Positions 13,776 to 20,485 of a DNA stretch of 20,485 nucleotides are shown one piece after another. Each line of letters opens with the position of its first letter. Within the stretch, counting starts at the first letter, position 1. A program made the translations under genes and the position numbers. Under the pieces are notes generated by a model. That model saw nothing but the letters and a program-made list of their open reading frames with translations, did no database searches and was not told where the DNA came from. This DNA comes from Bacteroidales bacterium (GTDB taxonomy: Bacteria; Bacteroidota; Bacteroidia; Bacteroidales; Muribaculaceae), in the NCBI GenBank assembly GCA_004557565.1, contig SFGS01000059.1:1-20485 (forward strand). The letters run 5' to 3'.

Positions 13776-14330
13776 TTACAACGCATCTAAACTGACTCTA
13801 TCATGCTGCCCCATCGCCCGAAACTCCTTGGGAGTCATGCCGGTCACTTGCTTGAACTGCGAAGAGAGGTGTGCCGGCGAACTATATCCGAGCGTGTAAG
13901 CAATCTCGCTTGTGGCAAGTTGACTGTAGCAGAGCAGTTCCTTGGCGTATTCTATGCGATGAACGATGGCAAACCGCTCTATGGTCACGCCCCGCACCTC
14001 GGAGAAGAGCTTGCTCAGCGTGCTGTAGTCTTTATTGAGTAGGCGAGAGAGATAGTCCGACATCTTGGGTCGCTCCTTTTCCATCCTCACCCATTGCTGC
14101 ACGGCAATGCGTATGCGCTCCACCAGTTGCGACCGAGGGCCGTCGAGCAACTCAAAGCCCATGCCCTGCAATTTTTCAGCCACAGAGCGGCATTGATCGT
14201 TGGACAAATCTCCCTCCACCTCAGCGTCGCCCAAACTAATCGACTTCACAGCCAAACCTTCCGAAGAAAGAACTTCCTTCACTGCCGCGATACAACGAGG
14301 GCAAACCATGTTTTTTATCAACAGTTTCAT
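13776..14330 (-). CDS. AraC-family regulator with an N-terminal HMA metal-binding domain
   Basis: The 184-residue product has an N-terminal HMA-like domain (1-65: MKLLIKNMVCPRCIAAVKEV, metal-binding CPRC, ending LQGMGFELLD). A helical linker follows, and then an AraC-type double helix-turn-helix (about 95-180: MSDYLSRLLNKDYSTLSKLFSEVRGVTIERF, then LATSEIAYTLGYSSPAHLSSQFKQVTGMTPKEFR). Proteins of this layout are widespread in Bacteroidetes near copper P-type ATPases and small HMA proteins, so a copper or similar metal sensor is the likely role; this is inferred from the family. An upstream in-frame ATG at 14390 lies before the TAACTTTG box (14360-14367) and is rejected. The expected ATPase is not in the window, and the adjacent HMA gene is broken. 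Confidence 0.85.
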   Translation of the reverse strand: MKLLIKNMVCPRCIAAVKEVLSSEGLAVKSISLGDAEVEGDLSNDQCRSVAEKLQGMGFELLDGPRSQLVERIRIAVQQWVRMEKERPKMSDYLSRLLNKDYSTLSKLFSEVRGVTIERFAIVHRIEYAKELLCYSQLATSEIAYTLGYSSPAHLSSQFKQVTGMTPKEFRAMGQHDRVSLDAL

Positions 14331-14359
14331 CAGCGTATGATTTTGTCTAAATTCCAGTG

Positions 14360-14367
14360 CAAAGTTA
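14360..14367 (-). promoter_or_regulatory. -7 box of the HMA-AraC gene
   Basis: On the minus strand TAACTTTG matches TAnnTTTG, about 29 bases before the ATG at 14330. A TTTG lies 24 bases further upstream (14392-14395), a longer spacing than at the other promoters here. Confidence 0.5.
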
Positions 14368-14478
14368 TACGATTCACATAAATTATTCATACAAAATTAG
14401 GGATAATACTTACAGATTTCCAAATCCCCAAGAAACAAATTTCCAAATTCTAATTTCTAACTAACCTCTAATTTCGGT

Positions 14479-14500
14479 TCAGTGGAAATATACTGGGGGT
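14479..14500 (+). repeat. Solo terminal repeat of the composite element
   Basis: TCAGTGGAAATATACTGGGG matches the termini at 10701-10720 and 19939-19958. No B, A or C module follows. It stands 6 bases from the amidase terminator, and about 20 more bases (GTGAAAATAA) resemble the flank of module C. Confidence 0.6.
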
Positions 14501-14506
14501 GAAAAT

Positions 14507-14542
14507 AATATAGGCTGCTCCTGGGTGGGGGCAGCCTATATT
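14507..14542 (-). terminator. Terminator of the amidase operon
   Basis: AATATAGGCTGC (14507-14518) and GCAGCCTATATT (14531-14542) form a perfect 12-bp stem, followed on the minus strand by ATTATTTTC. It lies 26 bases after the stop codon of the gene at 14569. Confidence 0.8.
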
Positions 14543-14568
14543 GGTGTATTAGGGTTGATGCTTGAGTG

Positions 14569-17500
14569 CTATTCGGTGACGATGAGGCCGATAATACTTG
14601 TAACGTCGTTCACATCGTGTGTGCCGTTACCATCGATGTCGCCTGCCGCTTCGTTGAATGGACTTGGATTTTGTCCGAGAATCTTGGAGATGAGGGTGGT
14701 GACGTCGTTCACGTCCACAAAGCCGTCCATGTTCACATCGCCCTTCTTTGAGGATTCAGATGCCTTGCCACGGAGGAAGAACTTCGACGTTTTGCTCACC
14801 GCTGTGCCTTTGTAGCCGTTGTTGTAGTCGTAGTAAATCACATCATCCACAAATTTGATAGCCGATTCGCCATTGATGGTGGTGAGTTCTCCGCCTTTGA
14901 GAGAGCCGGTTTGCATAGCCGCCACATTGAATCCGTTACCGATGATGCCGGCAATTTGCTTCATTGGCAAATAGTAGGTCTTGTTGCCGCCCACTGTGGT
15001 TTCAAGAGGCTTGACGGTGATACCGTTGCCCTCCACATTCACGCTTGTGAGAGCGGTGTTGGCAGAGAGGTCGATGCTCGTGAGGCTGTTGTATGCCAAA
15101 TTCACGTTGGTGAGTTTGGTGTTTTGCGAAAGGTCAACCGAGGTGAGTTTCGAGCATGAAGCATAGTTGGCATATTTAGCGCGCGAGAGATTCAGAGTAG
15201 CAATGTTCTTGAAGTAGCCGAGACCTCTGAGGTCGGTTACGCCAGTGAACGATGACCCGGTGTCGGTGCCGTAAGTGCCAATGTTGCTGAAGTCGATGAT
15301 GTTGTTGTCGGCATTGTCGTAACCCGAACCTTCAGTCTCGTTTTCAACAGAGTTTTGGAAGAGCATTGCGTAGCAGTTGGCTGGGCACACCACATATCCG
15401 TCAGATCCGATGTTGGCAATTGTAACCCTACCATTTGTCTTTTGTGTGGTGTAGTTCCAGAACCAAACCTGTCCGCGTTCCACGAGGTAGCGCACAAGCA
15501 CAGGGTCGGCGATGGCGCGTCCGTGCTGTTCGGAGCAGTTGTTGAGAACCACCAGGTTTTCTGCTTCGTGAGTACCGCCAGCAGGAATGTGGTAGTACCA
15601 CAAGCCGCCCAATCGCTGGAAGTTGCCTTTCACTGAAGGCTCTTCCTTCATCGAACCAGTGATAGGCACTACAATCTTGGCAATGCCAGGGCTGGTGATG
15701 GTGAGTGTGGCAGAGTGTGAAGCCACTGCATCGGGAGCGTATTTGATAGTCACATTGCCCGAGCCGGCCGACTGTGAAATAGTGGTGGTGCTGAGCGAGA
15801 ACAGTGAGGCGTTTGCGCCAGAGAGTGCGAGTTTGATGTCGCCCTTAAGGTTGTTGCCAGTCACGGTGATGGTGCGCGACTTGGTGGTTTGCCAGTCGAT
15901 AGCGCCCATGTCAACTTTCGATTCGGAAACCATTACGCGTGTGGTGGTGTCGGGGGTGATGTCGTAGGTTGGCACTTTACCGTATTTATAGTAAGCAATA
16001 CCCTGATTGTGGATAAGCACCCACATTTCCACACCATCGGAGCCATTGACGTGGGTTGCCACGCTGGTCGACATTGAGGTGTTGCGTGTGGTACCCATGC
16101 CGGCTGCTGGATAACTGCCGAGTGCCTCGCATTGTGCCCAGCCGTTGGTGATGTCGGCCAGCACGGCTCTACCGAGGGTGAGTGTTTCGGCACCAGTGGC
16201 ATTCTGATAGGTGGTGGCTACTCCGTAAGTGGTGCCACGATATTCAAATGCGCCAAAAGCGTTGCCATGCACTACCTTGCCGAGTGCAGCGGGGTTCATT
16301 GAGCAATACACCTTGCCATACTTGAAACTGGTGGGGTAATACTGCTGGCCTACAGCCCAGAAGTTGAAAGGCGATTCTGGTATCACACGGGGCGAAAGAC
16401 CGAGTTTCACAGGTTCGCCATTGTCGCCGTCTTCTTTCAGAGGAGTCAAAGCGCCAGGTTCGCCACTGCATGTGCCATTTACGATGTTGTAGCAGATTAC
16501 TTCGGTCTGTTCCGATGCACTGCCCGCTGCGAAGAAGATGTAGCCATTGGTGAGATTGCCGTTCAGGCCGATGCAGTCGCCAATGCGCGCCTTGCCGTCG
16601 TATTTGGTGGTGTTGAGCAATACTCGAGGCTTTGCGTCGTCGTTGTCCCAAACATACACTTTAAGCGTTTTGCTGTTGTCGTTAGCGTTTGAGGCAAGGT
16701 TACATGCCACAATCTTGCCGTCGAAGTATTTCACATCGATTACCTTGAGAGCGCCGCCGCTCACGCCTGTCATGTCGAGGTCTTTGATAAATTCGCCAGT
16801 TTGAGCATTCACCACAGCGATTTTTCCATCTTCGGCATTCACCACATAGAGTTTACCTGCGCCGAAGTCCATATTGCGCGCCTTGCTGTATGTACTAAGC
16901 CATTGCGAGTTTTTCTTGCCGCTCTTTTCGCTGAAGTTCCAGCCTTCGGTGAATGTGAGAGGTGGGTTCTTGCCTTCGCCACTCAGAGTGACGGTGGCAC
17001 TGAACGAACCCGACTTGAGGGTTACGGTTCCAGTGTGGTAACCAGTCTTGGTAGGCTTGAATGTGACCGTGAAACTGCTGTTGCCAGCCTTCAATGTGGA
17101 AGTGTTCACGGTGAAGCCTGCGCCGCTCACGCTCACGCTCACGTCGGTGCTGAAGCCAGTGGTGGTCACGTTCACGGTTTTGGTGCTTTGCGAGCCGATG
17201 TACACGGTGCCGTGTGCCACGCTCACTGGTGATGTGGTGATGCCAGTGTTCTGACCTTCCACAAGGTTGAAACGCTTGAGAGAAGAGTTACCATTGCTCA
17301 CGCTCACGCTTGCAGTCTGTGTTTTGTAGCCACTTTTGCTCACACGCACGGTGTAGGATCCGGCAGCCACATCAAAGAATGCGTACACGCCATTGTGCCA
17401 GTTGTCGGTGGTCATGGTTTGCACCACTGTGCCGCTGGAGTTGATCAGTTCCACCTTTGCGCCGTTCACAGCCAGATAACTGTCGCGGTTGCGGTGGGTG

Positions 17501-18270
17501 TATTTGCTGTAACCACAACCTTTGCTGGTGTTGCGAATATCGCCCACCACGCAGCCCTTGATGCCGCTGGCATTGCCTTTTGGATATTCCATGTAGGCAC
17601 GGGCAAGTTGCCAAGCGAGGTAGCGGTTGTAGGCGTCGCCCTTCATACGCAGGGTTTCGGGACGGTAGTCGTGGAACCACGATTCCACAAGGTAGCCCAC
17701 CTGGGTGTTGGTGCGCAGCACACCAAGGTTCCAGCCGTTGAACGCATAGTCGTTGATGGCGCGGGGTGTGCTGTATGTCACATCGGTCAACCTATTTTTG
17801 TCGTGCTGAACAGCAGCGGTATAGGCAAACTTCTTTGAACCCGAAACTTTTTCAGTTGAATTTGAAGAGCGGGTACCGCAATACTCCGAAATCACATAGT
17901 TGGCGCTGTTGTTGGCGCCGTTGGAGTGGAGCGAAATGAAGTAGCCGCCGTAACTGTTTGATTGAGCGGCGATGGTACTCAAGTTCAAGTCGTCGCTACT
18001 GTAGTTGGTGGTACGCGACATCTTGGTGGATACGCCCACATTTTCCAAGAATGCGCTAAGAAACTTACCACGGGCGAGCGTTCCGTCGCTCTCGTAGAAG
18101 CGCTGACTGCCAGTGAAACCTAATTCAGTGGGGAGGTCGGTAGGGCGGTCGTCGCTATCGTGTCCGCCGTGACCAGGGTTGATATAGCACTTGCTTGAAT
18201 TGCTGTAGCCACTTGCTGTGATAGCCAATGCGGCTATGGCAATGAATGATGCAAAAAATCTCTTTCTCAT
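14569..18270 (-). CDS. Large secreted N-acetylmuramoyl-L-alanine amidase with dockerin-like C-terminus
   Basis: Amidase_3 enzymes cut the MurNAc-L-Ala bond of peptidoglycan with a zinc ion. The 1233-residue product has a signal peptide (1-20, MRKRFFASFIAIAALAITAS) and an amidase domain (about 26-228). Likely ligands are H34 (NPGHGG), E60 and H115 (SLHSNGAN), with E196 (LVESW) as catalytic Glu. Next come a PEGA or carboxypeptidase-regulatory-like domain (about 236-336), an ASH/Ig-like domain (about 345-432), a propeller-like region with repeated KLYVVNAEDGKIAVVN-type blades (about 440-780) and a second ASH-like domain (about 785-885). Short LRRs follow (SVDLSQNTKLTNVNLAYNSL). The end is a dockerin-like pair of calcium loops, DVNMDGFVDVND and DIDGNGTHDVND. 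It starts 3 bases after the stop of the propeller gene at 18274, so both are probably one operon. The substrate and the dockerin partner are unknown. Confidence 0.88.
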   Translation of the reverse strand: MRKRFFASFIAIAALAITASGYSNSSKCYINPGHGGHDSDDRPTDLPTELGFTGSQRFYESDGTLARGKFLSAFLENVGVSTKMSRTTNYSSDDLNLSTIAAQSNSYGGYFISLHSNGANNSANYVISEYCGTRSSNSTEKVSGSKKFAYTAAVQHDKNRLTDVTYSTPRAINDYAFNGWNLGVLRTNTQVGYLVESWFHDYRPETLRMKGDAYNRYLAWQLARAYMEYPKGNASGIKGCVVGDIRNTSKGCGYSKYTHRNRDSYLAVNGAKVELINSSGTVVQTMTTDNWHNGVYAFFDVAAGSYTVRVSKSGYKTQTASVSVSNGNSSLKRFNLVEGQNTGITTSPVSVAHGTVYIGSQSTKTVNVTTTGFSTDVSVSVSGAGFTVNTSTLKAGNSSFTVTFKPTKTGYHTGTVTLKSGSFSATVTLSGEGKNPPLTFTEGWNFSEKSGKKNSQWLSTYSKARNMDFGAGKLYVVNAEDGKIAVVNAQTGEFIKDLDMTGVSGGALKVIDVKYFDGKIVACNLASNANDNSKTLKVYVWDNDDAKPRVLLNTTKYDGKARIGDCIGLNGNLTNGYIFFAAGSASEQTEVICYNIVNGTCSGEPGALTPLKEDGDNGEPVKLGLSPRVIPESPFNFWAVGQQYYPTSFKYGKVYCSMNPAALGKVVHGNAFGAFEYRGTTYGVATTYQNATGAETLTLGRAVLADITNGWAQCEALGSYPAAGMGTTRNTSMSTSVATHVNGSDGVEMWVLIHNQGIAYYKYGKVPTYDITPDTTTRVMVSESKVDMGAIDWQTTKSRTITVTGNNLKGDIKLALSGANASLFSLSTTTISQSAGSGNVTIKYAPDAVASHSATLTITSPGIAKIVVPITGSMKEEPSVKGNFQRLGGLWYYHIPAGGTHEAENLVVLNNCSEQHGRAIADPVLVRYLVERGQVWFWNYTTQKTNGRVTIANIGSDGYVVCPANCYAMLFQNSVENETEGSGYDNADNNIIDFSNIGTYGTDTGSSFTGVTDLRGLGYFKNIATLNLSRAKYANYASCSKLTSVDLSQNTKLTNVNLAYNSLTSIDLSANTALTSVNVEGNGITVKPLETTVGGNKTYYLPMKQIAGIIGNGFNVAAMQTGSLKGGELTTINGESAIKFVDDVIYYDYNNGYKGTAVSKTSKFFLRGKASESSKKGDVNMDGFVDVNDVTTLISKILGQNPSPFNEAAGDIDGNGTHDVNDVTSIIGLIVTE

Positions 18271-18273
18271 GGC

Positions 18274-19209
18274 TTACTTCTCTTTAATGGTCATCAAATA
18301 AATCTTTCCCTCGGTGCTGTGGTAAGCCACTTTTGTACCATCTGCATTCACTGAGGGGAACATCTTAATCTCGCTTGATGTGGTGGAGAGTTGCTGGCGA
18401 TTGTTGCCGTCGATGCCCACAATCACGATTTCGGAAGCGATGAAGCGGTTGCCGTCGTCTTTGTCTTCCATACCCACCACAAACTCGTTGTCGCGCCACA
18501 CAGGTGCGTGCAGTCGGCCAAGATTCACCAAGCCCGAGCCGTCGAGGTTGCTCACATACGCATCGTTGCCAGCCACAAACATCAAATGTTGCTTGTCGGG
18601 CGAAAGGCTGCTCCAACAGTAGTTAACATCGCGTTCGGGAGTTGAGAGAGGGTCAACCACAGTGCGCACACCATTGTTGTAAACCACCACTTTGAGGTCT
18701 TCCTCGGTCACGAAGATGTTGTTGGCGGCTTGGCGTTTCACACCGCGTCGGTTCACTTTTGCGCCTTCGATGCCCATTTCCACCTCGTCGGCATTAATGT
18801 TGATGCGGTTGAAGTGGTCGAGATTGTCGGCAATAGCACTTACTGCGCCAGTCTGGAGATTCACATTTTTGAGTGAAAGGGCCATGGTTTCCTCGTTGAT
18901 GTCACGGCACACCACCGATGTGCCATCGGCTGTGATAGCTGGCATGTAACCAGCTCCACGCCCTTCCACAAGGAATTTGTAAGAGTTGTCTTTAAGATTG
19001 ATCACTCCTAAACCATAATAATCTTCTTCGCTGACGAGCAATTGGTTATCGCCAGGAACGAACACAGGGTGATAAGCCTCTACGCTTACCGGAATTTGCT
19101 TCACTTCTGTCACCTCAAACTTCTGCGCAGATGCCAATGGCGAAAGCACAGATAAAGAAAGGGCACACAAAGCAATAACCCTAAAGTGTTGGATAATTGT
19201 TTTTTTCAT
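18274..19209 (-). CDS. Secreted beta-propeller protein of the TolB/PD40 type
   Basis: The 311-residue product has a signal peptide ending LASAQ (cleavage near 28-29). It then has propeller blades of the PD40/TolB kind: YHPVFVPGDNQLLVSEEDYYGLGVINL, YMPAITADGTSVVCRDI, SSLSPDKQHLMFVAGNDAYVSNLDG and MFPSVNADGTKVAYHSTEGKIYLM. These motifs pair a 'present state' strand with a 'D(G/K)...V' turn. No Pal-binding or enzymatic site is recognised, and with five or six blades it is smaller than TolB. It is the first gene of a two-gene unit; the amidase begins 3 bases after its stop. It may recognise the same envelope target as the amidase, which is inference. Confidence 0.82.
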   Translation of the reverse strand: MKKTIIQHFRVIALCALSLSVLSPLASAQKFEVTEVKQIPVSVEAYHPVFVPGDNQLLVSEEDYYGLGVINLKDNSYKFLVEGRGAGYMPAITADGTSVVCRDINEETMALSLKNVNLQTGAVSAIADNLDHFNRININADEVEMGIEGAKVNRRGVKRQAANNIFVTEEDLKVVVYNNGVRTVVDPLSTPERDVNYCWSSLSPDKQHLMFVAGNDAYVSNLDGSGLVNLGRLHAPVWRDNEFVVGMEDKDDGNRFIASEIVIVGIDGNNRQQLSTTSSEIKMFPSVNADGTKVAYHSTEGKIYLMTIKEK

Positions 19210-19468
19210 TGTTAAGTTAATAATATTAGTTTACGTTTCCTAATTGGCAGAATCCCTACAATCAATAAATAGCAAACTGTAAAATAGAGCAATGAGCGTT
19301 AATTAGTTGAGTTTGGATTGTTGGATTGACGCAAAGTTATGAAAAAATATTCATCATTAAAATAAATTCGGAATTTTTTCATATCAAAAGGTGGATAAAA
19401 ATAAGAAATATCTTGCTTTTTGAACCTTTTTGGGGGACTTTTGAAAGGGGAGGGGAGAGGTATGGAGC
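19210..19468. other. Leader and promoter region of the propeller-amidase operon
   Basis: The minus strand carries a leader of about 120 nt from a probable start near 19328 to the ATG at 19209. Between 19340 and 19468 is AT-rich DNA and a purine-rich run (GAAAGGGGAGGGGAGAGG, 19443-19460). No gene is seen. Confidence 0.5.
19332..19339 (-). promoter_or_regulatory. -7 box of the propeller-amidase operon
   Basis: On the minus strand TAACTTTG, an exact TAnnTTTG followed by GCG, 122 bases before the ATG at 19209. The -33 region lacks a TTG. Confidence 0.5.
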
Positions 19469-19500
19469 AAAAAAAATCCCAGATATCACTATCAGGGATT
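19469..19500 (-). terminator. Terminator of the orphan small transcription unit
   Basis: On the minus strand AATCCC (19495-19500) pairs with GGGATT (19475-19480); an inner TGATA/TATC pairing extends the stem, and eight T follow. No annotated gene precedes it within 270 bases, which points to a short non-coding transcript. Confidence 0.75.
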
Positions 19501-19617
19501 GCTTAACTAATTAACCTTCTAATACCATTAACATAAACCTTAAACAAAATGAAATAAACACCGTCGTCGCGACGCCAAGTATTTCATAACCTTAAAAACT
19601 AATACCATGAAAAACCG
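19469..19617 (-). ncRNA. Candidate small RNA of about 149 nt
   Basis: A -7 box TACCTTTG (19621-19628) and a strong terminator (19469-19500) bound about 149 bases with no sizeable ORF. Inside is a hairpin at 19549-19587. Its outer stem is ATGAAATA/TATTTCAT, followed by an internal loop with possible G-T pairs, a 5-bp CGTCG/CGACG stem and a 3-base tip. Direct repeats ATGGTATTAG and TTTAAGGTT lie on both sides of the hairpin. The longest reading frame is a 22-codon ATG frame (MVLVFKVMKYLASRRRCLFHFV) starting in the first ATGGTATTAG and passing through the hairpin, so a micro-peptide is the alternative. I do not match it to a named family. Confidence 0.45.
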
Positions 19618-19620
19618 ATG

Positions 19621-19651
19621 CAAAGGTATGCAAAATATGTTATATAACATA
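19621..19651 (-). promoter_or_regulatory. Promoter of the small RNA with an overlapping palindromic site
   Basis: On the minus strand TACCTTTG (19621-19628) matches TAnnTTTG. No -33 TTG is found; instead a perfect 16-base palindrome TATGTTATATAACATA (19636-19651) occupies the spacer and -33 position, as an activator or repressor site would. Confidence 0.4.
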
Positions 19652-19739
19652 CTTTTTCGGCATAAAATTCAAGAATTTAACACTATTTAACTAAATCCAC
19701 TAAAAATACCACTCCAACTCAAAAAAAATCGCCAATAAG

Positions 19740-19770
19740 TTGCGAGATCGCCAAATTTTTTATTACTTTG
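19740..19770 (+). promoter_or_regulatory. tRNA promoter
   Basis: TTG (19740-19742), 20 bases, then TTACTTTG (19763-19770), one mismatch from TAnnTTTG, 17 bases before the mature tRNA end. Confidence 0.5.
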
Positions 19771-19787
19771 CATCGCTAAACGAAAAT

Positions 19788-19862
19788 AGAGGCGTAGCCC
19801 AGCTGGTTTAGAGCGCTGCAGTCACATTGCAGAGGTCAAGGGTTCGAATCCCTTCGTCTCTA
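19788..19862 (+). tRNA. tRNA-Val (anticodon CAC)
   Basis: A 75-base cloverleaf. The acceptor stem is AGAGGCG/CGTCTCT with discriminator A. The D-arm is GCCC/GAGC with one C-A mismatch, the anticodon stem CTGCA/TGCAG with loop GTCACAT (anticodon CAC), and the T-arm AAGGG/CCCTT with loop TTCGAAT. CCA is not encoded. G at loop position 32 is unusual, so the identity is a little less certain than the gene itself. Confidence 0.88.
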
Positions 19863-19866
19863 CTAC

Positions 19867-19902
19867 AAAAAAAGGAAATCACCCCCGATTTCCTTTTTTT
19901 TT
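19867..19902 (+). terminator. Terminator of the tRNA gene
   Basis: AAAAAAAGGAAATC (19867-19880) pairs with GATTTCCTTTTTTT (19887-19900) around ACCCCC, ending in a run of nine T. The symmetry would allow it to act in both directions. Confidence 0.9.
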
Positions 19903-19938
19903 ATTTCCCCACCCCACCCTCTTTTAAGAGTAATCACC

Positions 19939-20485
19939 TCAGTGGAAAAATCCTGGGGACTGAAACAAAAACATAAAAAACAGCCTTTTGGCGATGCCAG
20001 TGCTTCGCACCTGTCGTTAGTGCTGCGGCATGTCTGATTTCAAGCCGAAGCTTGAATCAGCCACACCACACCACCAACGCCGCCCTCCCAAGCGAGGGCG
20101 GTGGCATCGCCAAAAGGATAAAAACCACTCGCCTTCGGCGAAAAACCAAACCCAGTAGGCCCGCCCATAATTGTAGTATTATATTGAATATCAGTCATTT
20201 GATGCGGACGCGAAGTATCGCGTCCCTACCATACAAAATCGTTTTGGGAGATTTGATGCGGTTATTTACCAAGAAAATATTTTATCATCATGGGTTTTTC
20301 GCCGTGAAACGGCGAGTGGTTTTTATCCTTGGGGCAATGTGGAAGGCCCTCGTTAGAGGGTGGCGGAGGGATTGTGTGGTTGGCGACATGGAAACTCGTT
20401 TCCAATGACGCAAAGCGCACAGTCGCACCGCCAAATGCGAAGCATTCCACATTGCTCCAAGGCTGTTTTTTATGTTTTTGTTTTT
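19939..20485. mobile_element. Composite palindromic element, inverted relative to 10701-11305 (truncated by window end)
   Basis: The left terminus is TCAGTGGAAAAATCCTGGGG (19939-19958). Then follow module C (19984-20117, 134 bases, outer arms CCTTTTGGCGATGCCA and TGGCATCGCCAAAAGG, a perfect match), a CGCCTTCGGCG hairpin, module A inverted (20154-20230), a GCCGTGAAACGGC hairpin, and module B (20327-20462, 136 bases). The order and module lengths equal those of 10701-11305 read on the other strand. It begins 37 bases after the tRNA terminator. The window stops in the T-rich segment after module B, before the expected right terminus. Confidence 0.75.

Noticed and set aside
10701..20485. CRISPR array made of the repeated palindromes
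   Set aside because: The repeats are few, about 80-600 bases long and widely separated, with no regular spacers and no cas genes.
19788..20485. Integrative element inserted at the tRNA gene
   Set aside because: No integrase and no repeat of the tRNA 3' end were seen downstream; the following repeat is the composite element, which has other termini.

Overview
The window looks like a chromosomal segment of a Bacteroidales bacterium, probably a gut or rumen lineage near Prevotellaceae or Muribaculaceae; the family cannot be fixed from sequence alone. The support is a set of promoters of the Bacteroidetes type (a TTG/TTTG box about 20-22 bases before TAnnTTTG), a secreted protein with a type IX-like C-terminal sorting tail, an amidase ending in a dockerin-like module, a copper-type AraC regulator with an N-terminal HMA domain, and start codons with weak Shine-Dalgarno sites. 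Most coding DNA is moderately GC-rich; the LRR gene at 11826-13445 is clearly more AT-rich.

Layout. 1-365: right end of a composite palindromic repeat, a CTATAG-centred hairpin and the pyrH terminator. 366-1895 (minus): pyrH and a membrane-anchored TPR protein, each with its own promoter. 2092-3632 (plus): a TPR-like probable lipoprotein and a double zinc-ribbon membrane protein. 3633-3976: repeat remnants. 3977-5062 (plus): mannose-1-phosphate guanylyltransferase. 5156-10480 (minus): GH25 lysozyme-like protein, Wzx-type flippase, ruvB and a polysaccharide deacetylase, together a cell-envelope cluster around ruvB. 10701-11305: a complete ~605 bp composite repeat with terminal inverted repeats. 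11319-11621 (minus): a small tail-anchored protein. 11826-13445 (plus): secreted LRR protein. 13446-13775: a solo repeat module and a wrecked HMA metal-binding gene. 13776-14330 (minus): HMA-AraC regulator. 14569-19209 (minus): a beta-propeller protein and a 1233-residue secreted amidase, apparently one operon. 19469-19628 (minus): a promoter-hairpin-terminator unit that looks like a small RNA gene. 19788-19862 (plus): tRNA-Val(CAC). 19939-20485: a second composite repeat, in the opposite orientation to the one at 10701 and cut by the window end.

How the parts work together. The manC, flippase, GH25, deacetylase and amidase genes all concern sugar-nucleotide supply, glycan export or peptidoglycan editing. 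The HMA-AraC regulator and the adjacent HMA remnant suggest a decayed copper-response locus. The least explained material is the family of composite palindromic elements (two inverted copies flank about 8.6 kb), the short orphan transcription unit near 19.5 kb, and several exactly symmetric palindromes sharing a CTATAG core.
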